DNA of 64,000 bases, from NCBI GenBank assembly GCA_035906255.1, contig JAMIFM010000015.1, forward strand, positions 52,829-116,828, written 5' to 3'. The notes below the pieces were generated by a model that did not search any database, was not told where the DNA came from, and saw nothing but the letters and a program-made list of their open reading frames with translations. The position numbers and the translations under genes are program-made. Positions 56,548 through 63,230 of the stretch are shown here, one piece after another (the stretch's first letter is position 1; each line of letters opens with the position of its first letter). The DNA comes from SB11 sp035906255. GTDB taxonomy: Bacteria; Bacteroidota; Bacteroidia; UBA8524.

Positions 56548-56907
56548 TTATACCGATACTGCTGGTCCTCCAACTAAATGATAAGGGGCTGTATTAGCAT
56601 CAAATCCGGGAACATTAATCACTGCACCATTTCCATCCAAATACATCAACTCATTTCCTACATACATTGCTTCTCCATATGGTCTCAAACCTACAGGATC
56701 GCAAGGAGGATGCTCACTCCACTGCTCGGCACAGTTAGGATCGCCCGGTGTATCAGGCGCACAACATTTATGTCTGCCGGGGTCGGTTTGATAACAGTTT
56801 GAACCCCAAATAGATAAGAAGGCTAACCCCCCATTGATTTGTGACATCTCTTTGTCATTAAGAATTACAAGAGATTCTTTGTTTAATTTTAATGTTTTTT
56901 TTGTCAT
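56548..56907 (-). CDS. lanA2: Lanthipeptide precursor 2
   Basis: 119 residues, leader of 27 residues containing LNKESLVILNDKEMSQINGG. Post-GG core: LAFLSIWGSNCYQTDPGRHK, then CC, with Cys at 11, 21, 22, 32, 42 and Ser/Thr at 5, 9, 14, 26, 37, as in its paralogs. The C-terminal half is Cys-free and ends PYHLVGGPAVSV. It is nearly identical to precursor 3 in the leader and first half and differs mainly around NCAEQWSEHPPC. Substrate of LanB and LanC, exported by the C39 transporter (inferred). Confidence 0.87.
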   Translation of the reverse strand: MTKKTLKLNKESLVILNDKEMSQINGGLAFLSIWGSNCYQTDPGRHKCCAPDTPGDPNCAEQWSEHPPCDPVGLRPYGEAMYVGNELMYLDGNGAVINVPGFDANTAPYHLVGGPAVSV

Positions 56908-56932
56908 AATGCAATTTGGTTTTTGATATTAG

Positions 56933-56953
56933 AACACCCCTACTTGGGGTGTT
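56933..56953 (-). terminator. Hairpin between precursors 2 and 3
   Basis: AACACCCC (56933-56940), loop TACTT, GGGGTGTT (56946-56953). A short GC-rich stem between the stop of precursor 3 and the start of precursor 2, comparable in place to 56515-56542. Confidence 0.5.
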
Positions 56954-56967
56954 TGTTTTTATGATCT

Positions 56968-57327
56968 CTATGCTCCAACAACAGGTCCCCCAACAAGATG
57001 ATAGGGTGCCGTATTTGCGTCAAAACCGGGAACTTCAATAATAGCCCCATTGCCATCTAAGTACTTAAGTTCGCTGCCAACATACATGGCTTCTCCATAA
57101 GGGCTTAGGCCAACCGGATCGCAAGGAAGACTTTCGCTCCACTGCGGGGCACATGTGGGATCACCCGGTGTATCAGGCGCACAACATTTGTGCCTGCCGG
57201 GATCGGTTTGATAGCAATTTGAGCCCCAAATAGACAAGAAGGCTAACCCTCCATTGATTTGCGACATCTCTTTGTCATTAAGGATTACAAGAGATTCTTT
57301 GTTTAGTTTTAGAGTTTTTTTTGTCAT
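56968..57327 (-). CDS. lanA3: Lanthipeptide precursor 3
   Basis: 119 residues; leader identical to that of precursor 2. The core keeps all five Cys and five Ser/Thr positions and adds extra hydroxyl residues (Thr31, Ser39 in TCAPQWSESLPC). The C-terminal half is conserved (DPVGLSPYGEAM ... PYHLVGGPVVGA) but ends GA instead of SV. It is the first intact copy in the transcribed direction, downstream of the broken fourth copy. Confidence 0.87.
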   Translation of the reverse strand: MTKKTLKLNKESLVILNDKEMSQINGGLAFLSIWGSNCYQTDPGRHKCCAPDTPGDPTCAPQWSESLPCDPVGLSPYGEAMYVGSELKYLDGNGAIIEVPGFDANTAPYHLVGGPVVGA

Positions 57328-57365
57328 AATGCAACTTGGATTTGTATAGATAAAAGTTTAAAAAA

Positions 57366-57533
57366 CATTTAATGCAACTGGTCATTGCCCATGGTACAGC
57401 AGGGCAACATTTTTTTGTGTTGAGGAATCTGTTTGACAGCAACTTGAAACGCAAATAGATAAACGGATATACATCTGTTAACTTGCTCCATTGCTTTTTT
57501 ATTTAGACCAATAAGATGACTCTTTCTTACCAT
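57366..57533 (-). pseudogene. Frameshifted fourth lanthipeptide precursor
   Basis: From ATG 57533 the frame gives a decayed leader (HLIGLNKKAMEQVN, aligning with LVILNDKEMSQIN) and then leaves the core frame. In the alternative frame the sequence continues RLSICVSSCCQTDSS, then NTKKCCPAVPWAMTSCIKCF, which aligns with the cores of the intact copies (SIWGSNCYQTD ... KCC). Base alignment shows 20 bases between the leader Asn codon and the core Ser codon where intact copies have 21, so one base is lost. The core carries extra Cys. The first eight leader residues and the long C-terminal half are missing too. ORF stop in the leader frame is at 57381. Confidence 0.7.
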
Positions 57534-57597
57534 TTTTTATGCAGTATCAAGGGACTCTTGAAATTTTGATAGCCGAAACATTAATATTTTAACACCA

Positions 57598-57894
57598 ATG
57601 TATGAGACAATCGATTTAAACAAATTTGTTAAAGAAAAACAACATTTGCAAGTAAAAATACCTCTTCAAATATTTCAGAAACAACTTGTCTCATACTACT
57701 ACAGTGCTCAAACGATTTTTCTACATTCTATTTTTAGTATGAATAATCAATATAGATTCGATTTAAAGGATCTTACTTCTTATCAGTTCATTTTCTTGAC
57801 ACCACACATTCAATTATACATAACCTATTTATTGGTTTTAGTGCTGGGACAAATTCAAAAACTTAAATTCTGTATTTGTATACCATCTCACTAA
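57598..57894 (+). CDS. Hypothetical 98-residue ORF
   Basis: Starts MYETIDLNKFVKEKQHLQ and ends with a hydrophobic stretch (LYITYLLVLVLGQ). It has no recognised domain and lies in an A/T-rich gap where chance ORFs are common. It ends just before a hairpin terminator at 57899-57931, which gives slight support for transcription on this strand. Confidence 0.3.
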   Translation: MYETIDLNKFVKEKQHLQVKIPLQIFQKQLVSYYYSAQTIFLHSIFSMNNQYRFDLKDLTSYQFIFLTPHIQLYITYLLVLVLGQIQKLKFCICIPSH

Positions 57895-57898
57895 ATAA

Positions 57899-57931
57899 AA
57901 AAGAGTTTAAGACGTGATCTTAAACTCTTTT
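57899..57931 (+). terminator. Hairpin terminator next to the right island repeat
   Basis: AAAAGAGTTTAAGA (57899-57912), loop CGTGA, TCTTAAACTCTTTT (57918-57931). A perfect 14-bp stem with T-tract. It lies 19 bases before the right 31-bp repeat, mirroring the left boundary arrangement. Confidence 0.8.
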
Positions 57932-57950
57932 ATCTGTCATGGAGCGATAG

Positions 57951-57981
57951 TTTGTGGAGCTGACAAACAAATTGTCGAACC
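57951..57981 (+). repeat. 31-bp direct repeat, right copy (putative island boundary)
   Basis: TTTGTGGAGCTGA, CA, AACAAATTGTCGAACC. It matches the left copy (46588-46618) at 29 of 31 positions. Together the copies frame 11.3 kb that contain exactly the lanthipeptide cluster. Confidence 0.7.
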
Positions 57982-58112
57982 TAATCAACGAAGATTTGAA
58001 GTTGATGCAAGAAAATTATTACAATGTTTTTAGTGACTCACCCTGAGTCTTTTTATGTATTACAGGAGAACAAAAATGAAACTCAGGAAAAGGGTTTTAC
58101 TGTTTTCTAATA

Positions 58113-61028
58113 TCAATTCAAGTCCATGCCGTTTATGAAAGTCTCCACAAAATCAATTATGCGTCTTAAAATGCGGTCACCTATCTTTTTACGTTGTAAT
58201 AAACTGGGCTTTTCGCCTTCAATAAGTTCTAATACTTCGTCACGTAAAGGCTCTCTTTCGGCAAACAAGTAATCTTCAATTAGTTTTTGGGTTTTCTCAG
58301 CAGATAGGTTTTCTTCTGAAACCATTTTAGCAAGCTCTCTTTGTTGTTCTTGATTCCAAAACCTCTCAAAGGCAGGGATAATTTCATCCGCGTCTTTAAT
58401 TTGAGGCAAATTTTCTAAAATAAATCTCTCTATCAACTCCCGTTTGCTTCTTAAAGTAGCTTCAGTATTAAGTAAGTTAAAAATTTCTTTTTCCGCCTTG
58501 GTAATGTCTTTCCGGGTTTGGGATTTTAACTTAATTAACAATTGAATGATATAGGCTACGTTGATTTCGTCCCTGTGAATTAATTCCAACTCAAAGTCCA
58601 CATCCTCTAAAATAGATACCTTCTCTTTTTGATGATTGCTTTTTACCTTTTCATAAAGGTCTAAATATTTACTTTTATAATCCTCAAAAAGTTGTTCATC
58701 CATTTCAAGGTCTTCCCACTTAAAGTCAGAAAAGGCAACCAGAATATTTTTAATCCTCATTAAGTCTCTGAAAGATTGAATGAATTTAAGCTCATCTTCT
58801 TCGGATTCAAGTTCATTAACGCTATCAGTTGTTGGCGTTATTTCCAAGAGGTTTTCAAATGCTTCATCAAATTTGGCAGTATAGTCTTCATAAGGCTGCA
58901 TGATAATTACTTCAATAGCTTCCTTATTACTAAATAATGTAATAGCTTGGTCTGTGCTTGCCTTTAAGTTTCTAAAAACAACAATGTTTCCCTGCGATTT
59001 CTGTTCGTTTAGTATCCTGTTGGTACGGCTAAATGCCTGTATCAAACCGTGGTATTTTAAGTTCTTATCTACGTAAAGGGTATTCACTTTTTTGGCATCA
59101 AAACCTGTCAAAAACATATTGACTACCAGCAAAATATCAATGCGGTTGTCAATATTTTCAGGCTGCCTTTCCCTGTCTTTCAGCTTTTTTGAAATATCGT
59201 TGTAGTAGTTATAGAAATCCTCGCTTGTTTTGGTAGAATATTTAGTGCCATATTGCTTATTGTAATCTTCAATGTATTCATCCAACTTTTCACGACTATG
59301 GGCTTGTAGTCCATACAACACTTGAGGCTCTCCTACCACAGAGACTTCTTCAGGTATAAAACCATTTGCATTGGCATCATCTTCATTGGACGCATAACTA
59401 AAAATAGTAGCAATGTTAAGATTATGCTCACCTTTTAATCTTTTACGTTTAAAAATATCATAATATTTAATCAATGACTTTACACTATCCACACAAAACA
59501 TAGCTGAAAAATCCCGACTATGGGTTTTTCTGTTGTGGTGAGCAATGATATAGTCAGTAATTTTTTCCAAACGTCCTTCATTCTCCATCAACTCTTGGGT
59601 GTCAATGTCCTCCACCTCAATATCAACATTGGTTTCGCTCCCATCTTTGTATTTGTAACGGCCAACATATTCTACAGAAAATTTCAATACGTTTTCATCT
59701 TTGATGGCATCAGTAATTACATATTTGTGTAAACAATCTTCAAACAAATCTTTGGTGGTACGCTTACCCAATTCGTTTTTATTGGCATTATCAGCAAAAA
59801 TGGGTGTCCCCGTAAAACCAAACAACTGGGCATTGTTAAAAAAATCCTTGATTCGATTATGAGTTTCTCCAAACTGGCTGCGATGGCATTCATCGAAAAT
59901 GAAAATGATACGTTTGTCTCTTAGACTCTCCATTTTACTTTCATACTTCAACTTGCTAATTGCAGTATTTAGTTTTTGGATTGTAGTTACAATCAACTTG
60001 CTGTCTTTGGCTTCTCCTTTCTTATCCTTATAAGTGCCTATAAATTGCTTAACCAAATTGCTTGTGTTATCTGTACCATCTATACAGCCTTCGCTAAAGC
60101 TGTTAAACTCTTTGGTAGTTTGGTAGTCCAAGTCTTTTCTATCCACCACAAAAACTACTTTATGAATCTCCGGCAAATCCATTAAGATTTGACTTGCTTT
60201 AAAACTGGTTAAGGTTTTTCCTGACCCTGTAGTATGCCATATATAGCCATTTTTAGTGGTGTTTTTTACCCGTTTAATTAGGGCTTCAACAGCATAAAAC
60301 TGGTATGGACGAAGTACCATTGGTATTTTGTATGCCTCATTCAATACGATGTACTTACAAATCATCTTGCTCACATGGCAGGGTTCTAAAAAAGTATCTG
60401 TAAACCCGTTGAGTATATTCGTTAAGGGCTTATTTTCTATATCAGTCCAGTAGAATGTTTGTTTAAAACTTTGGCCTCTATTGTTGGCATAATACTTTGT
60501 ATTTACGCCATTGCTTATGACAAAAATTTGAACGTATTGGAATAATGCCGAGTTAGAAGCAAAAGAGTGTCGTTGATAGCGATTTATCTGATTAAAAGCC
60601 TCCTTCAATTCTAATCCTCTACGCTTCAATTCAATATGAACCAAAGGCAAACCGTTGATTAACAAGGTAACATCATAGCGATTTTTGTATTTTCCTTCCT
60701 GACTAATTTGGTTAGTAACCTGATACTGATTTTGGCACCAATGGTCAATGTTTAAAAACTCAAAATAGAGATTGTCTCCATTATCCCTTATAATGTGCTG
60801 CTTTTGACGAAGGTTTTTGCTTTTCTCAAACACTGAACCTTTGTTCAGTAGGTTTAACACTTTTTCAAACTCGCTTGCTGAAAGTGAAATATTATTGTGC
60901 TTTTCTAATTGGGTTTTAAGATTGGCTAAAAGTCCCGCCTCATCTACCACCGATATATATTGATAGCCCAACTTTTGCAATTGGGCTATCAATTTCTCTT
61001 CTAATACTTGTTCAGACTGTTTCGACAT
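58113..61028 (-). CDS. hsdR: Type I restriction endonuclease subunit R
   Basis: 971 residues. N-terminal nuclease domain with RYDVTLLINGLPLVHIELKRRG (PD-(D/E)XK motif, about residues 118-139). Helicase motor: motif I IWHTTGSGKTLTS (about 264-276), motif II FIFDECHRSQFG (about 375-386), motif III FGFTGTP, and motif VI QAFSRTNRIL. C-terminal region rich in charged helices. It translocates DNA by ATP hydrolysis and cuts at a distance in complex with HsdM and HsdS. It is on the same strand as the recombinase, 61 bases after it. hsdM is not in the window. Confidence 0.95.
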   Translation of the reverse strand: MSKQSEQVLEEKLIAQLQKLGYQYISVVDEAGLLANLKTQLEKHNNISLSASEFEKVLNLLNKGSVFEKSKNLRQKQHIIRDNGDNLYFEFLNIDHWCQNQYQVTNQISQEGKYKNRYDVTLLINGLPLVHIELKRRGLELKEAFNQINRYQRHSFASNSALFQYVQIFVISNGVNTKYYANNRGQSFKQTFYWTDIENKPLTNILNGFTDTFLEPCHVSKMICKYIVLNEAYKIPMVLRPYQFYAVEALIKRVKNTTKNGYIWHTTGSGKTLTSFKASQILMDLPEIHKVVFVVDRKDLDYQTTKEFNSFSEGCIDGTDNTSNLVKQFIGTYKDKKGEAKDSKLIVTTIQKLNTAISKLKYESKMESLRDKRIIFIFDECHRSQFGETHNRIKDFFNNAQLFGFTGTPIFADNANKNELGKRTTKDLFEDCLHKYVITDAIKDENVLKFSVEYVGRYKYKDGSETNVDIEVEDIDTQELMENEGRLEKITDYIIAHHNRKTHSRDFSAMFCVDSVKSLIKYYDIFKRKRLKGEHNLNIATIFSYASNEDDANANGFIPEEVSVVGEPQVLYGLQAHSREKLDEYIEDYNKQYGTKYSTKTSEDFYNYYNDISKKLKDRERQPENIDNRIDILLVVNMFLTGFDAKKVNTLYVDKNLKYHGLIQAFSRTNRILNEQKSQGNIVVFRNLKASTDQAITLFSNKEAIEVIIMQPYEDYTAKFDEAFENLLEITPTTDSVNELESEEDELKFIQSFRDLMRIKNILVAFSDFKWEDLEMDEQLFEDYKSKYLDLYEKVKSNHQKEKVSILEDVDFELELIHRDEINVAYIIQLLIKLKSQTRKDITKAEKEIFNLLNTEATLRSKRELIERFILENLPQIKDADEIIPAFERFWNQEQQRELAKMVSEENLSAEKTQKLIEDYLFAEREPLRDEVLELIEGEKPSLLQRKKIGDRILRRIIDFVETFINGMDLN

Positions 61029-61089
61029 TATAACGACTTGATAAGTAACAAATATCTCAATTTTAAAACTGAACTGATAATTAATGTTA

Positions 61090-62016
61090 TCATTTTAATG
61101 CTCGAAACATCTGGTCAATAGCTTTTTTCTTTTGCTCTAAATTGGGGTGAACATAGAGGTTTAGCGTAGTGCTGATGTTTGAATGCCCCAAAAGTACACT
61201 TACCGTTTTATAGTCGCATTTGCTTTCGATACATCGGGTGGCGAAGCTGTGCCGCAGCCCGTGAAATTTTAACTGCGGCAACCCAAGTTCTTTCATCAGG
61301 TTTTTATAGTAGGTACGGTATGTTCTGGGTTCGGTTGGTTTAGCTTCATTAGTAAGTACGAAAAATGAATTGTTAACAATTTTCTTAATGGGTTTCAGCA
61401 TCTGCAATAAATCTCTACTCATGGGAATTTCACGAATGGAGTTGGTAGTTTTTGGAGTGTCAAGGATAAGTTCTGTCTTGCGTCCGCCTTCATCAATCGT
61501 ATAAATACGCTGTATGGTTCTTCTTATTTTAATAACTCCATTATCGGTATCCACATCCTCCCAAGTAAGGGCACAGATTTCGCCAATGCGCATGCCCGAA
61601 CAAAGGCAGATATACACACCCAAGTTGCGAAAAGTGAAATGCTCCTGAATGTATTGCATTACCTTCTTTTGATGGGTACGGCTTAGTACCTCCATCGTTT
61701 GTTTTTCGCGCTCTGTGGGGAACTGGATATCAAACGACTGGTATTCTATCCATTTATTTTTTGCGCCAAATTTCAACACCATTTTCAGTACTATTAAAAT
61801 ATCTTTAATTGTTTTTTGGCTTAGCCCTTGTTCTAATTTTTGAAACACAAATGTTTGTATTTCTGCTTCTTCAAAATGCTGTTTGCCTTTAAATACGGGT
61901 AATAAATGATTTTCAACCAAAAGGGCATAAGCCGAAAAACTTGATTTTTTAATGTACTGCTTCTTGTCCGCCTTCCATAAATTGACGATTTCTGAGAATG
62001 TTTTTTGCTTGTTCAT
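61090..62016 (-). CDS. Tyrosine recombinase, probable hsdS invertase
   Basis: 308 residues. N-terminal SAM-like core-binding domain (KKSSFSAYALLVENHLLPVF). The catalytic domain has Arg in CSGMRIGEICALTWEDV (about residue 143), Lys region near KTTNSIREIPM, HGLRHSFATR (His and Arg about 248-251), and GHSNISTTLNLYVHP with the final His and nucleophile Tyr (about 274-288). It lies between hsdR and the two inverted hsdS genes, the usual place of recombinases that shuffle specificity genes in Bacteroidota. No phage genes are nearby. Start ATG 62016 is well placed. Confidence 0.9.
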   Translation of the reverse strand: MNKQKTFSEIVNLWKADKKQYIKKSSFSAYALLVENHLLPVFKGKQHFEEAEIQTFVFQKLEQGLSQKTIKDILIVLKMVLKFGAKNKWIEYQSFDIQFPTEREKQTMEVLSRTHQKKVMQYIQEHFTFRNLGVYICLCSGMRIGEICALTWEDVDTDNGVIKIRRTIQRIYTIDEGGRKTELILDTPKTTNSIREIPMSRDLLQMLKPIKKIVNNSFFVLTNEAKPTEPRTYRTYYKNLMKELGLPQLKFHGLRHSFATRCIESKCDYKTVSVLLGHSNISTTLNLYVHPNLEQKKKAIDQMFRALK

Positions 62017-62090
62017 TGAATAGATTTTTTAATACTCCCAAAGGAAAAGAATTAAGAATTTGAAATCTTAAAGTTATTAAGGTTCCCAAT

Positions 62091-63230
62091 TTGAGATTTA
62101 AGGGGTTTGAGGGGGAATGGGAGAAAAAGAAGCTAGAGGAATTTATCGATATAATTTCAGGAATAGCATTACAATCAGAGGATATTTCAGAAAATGAATT
62201 AGGCATCCCAATACTAAGAGGAATTAATATAACAGAAGGATTTATTCGTCATAGCAGAGAAATCGACAGATACTACCCTAAAAACCTAACGGATAAAATA
62301 AAGAAATATCTCCTCCAAAAAGGAGATATAGTAATTGGGATGGACGGCTCAAAAGTTGGAAAAAATGTAGCGTTGGTATCAGAATCTGATGAAGGATCTA
62401 TTCTTATCCAAAGGGTTGCAAGGATAAAAGCATTAGAAAATGCTGAGATTAGCTATATATATCAAAAAATATTCTCAAGTGAATTTCATCAATATGTTGA
62501 TATTGTTAATACAAGCTCTGGAATACCACATATAAGTTTACAACAAATCAAAGACTTTGAAATAGGGTTTCCTGCAACCATTATAGAACAACAAAAAATA
62601 GCTTCATTTCTATCTCTAATAGATGAAAGAATTGCCACTCAAAGCAAAATAATTCAAAGATTAGAAACCTTAATTAAGGGGCTTTGTCAAAAGATTTTTA
62701 ATCAAAAGAAAGAAGATTTTAAATGTGTGCCTTTAGGTTCAATATGTGTTATTAGTAAAGGTGAACAAATCAATAGCTCTGAATTATCAAAAGTTGATAA
62801 ATATTATGTAATGAACGGAGGGGTTTTGCCGTCAGGTTATCACTTTGAGTACAATACCGAGGCTGATATAATTTCTATTAGTGAAGGTGGAAATTCTTGT
62901 GGTTATGTACAGTATAATGAAACACGATTTTGGAGCGGAGGTCATTGTTATACATTAAATGATGTTAATATTAACGTCAAAAATAAATACCTCTATTATT
63001 ATCTGAAAGCCTTCGAGAACGATATTATGAAATTACGCGTTGGTTCTGGATTGCCTAATATACAAAAAAAATCTTTAGATGGGTTTCAGGTATTAGTTCC
63101 AACAATTGAAAAACAAGAGGAAATCATAGCCATTCTTGATAACTTATCAAATAAATTAAAAATTGAAAATCGGATATCTTCAAATTATCAATGTGTAAAA
63201 AAACACCTATTACAAAACCTATTTATATAA
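62091..63230 (+). CDS. hsdS: Type I restriction specificity subunit S, probable silent cassette
   Basis: The frame from TTG 62091 gives 379 residues with two target-recognition domains separated by conserved helices. Domain 1 is about residues 1-150 (LRFKGFEGEWEKKKLEEF, typical start). The central helix is about 150-190 (IKDFEIGFPATIIEQQKIAS). Domain 2 is about 205-350, followed by a C-terminal helix ending LLQNLFI. Upstream in frame are KVIKVPN and then a stop (TGA 62061-62063), with no ATG. Normal HsdS N termini have a Met a few residues before KVP, so this copy seems to lack its start and promoter. It is convergent with the other hsdS, overlapping it by eight bases. Confidence 0.82.
   Translation: MRFKGFEGEWEKKKLEEFIDIISGIALQSEDISENELGIPILRGINITEGFIRHSREIDRYYPKNLTDKIKKYLLQKGDIVIGMDGSKVGKNVALVSESDEGSILIQRVARIKALENAEISYIYQKIFSSEFHQYVDIVNTSSGIPHISLQQIKDFEIGFPATIIEQQKIASFLSLIDERIATQSKIIQRLETLIKGLCQKIFNQKKEDFKCVPLGSICVISKGEQINSSELSKVDKYYVMNGGVLPSGYHFEYNTEADIISISEGGNSCGYVQYNETRFWSGGHCYTLNDVNINVKNKYLYYYLKAFENDIMKLRVGSGLPNIQKKSLDGFQVLVPTIEKQEEIIAILDNLSNKLKIENRISSNYQCVKKHLLQNLFI
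62531..62651 (+). repeat. Inverted repeat (left), hsdS recombination site
   Basis: 121 bases, starting TATAAGTTTACAACAAATCA and ending AAAGCAAAATA, a perfect inverted match to 63880-64000. It encodes the central conserved helix of HsdS (residues about 147-187). The match may extend further, since the right copy is cut by the window edge. Confidence 0.95.

Noticed and set aside
61090..62016. Tyrosine recombinase as a prophage integrase
   Set aside because: No phage or conjugation genes nearby; position between hsdR and two inverted hsdS genes fits an invertase better.
61949..62206. 85-residue minus-strand ORF covering the gap between recombinase and hsdS
   Set aside because: It overlaps both genes and reads antisense to conserved HsdS codons.
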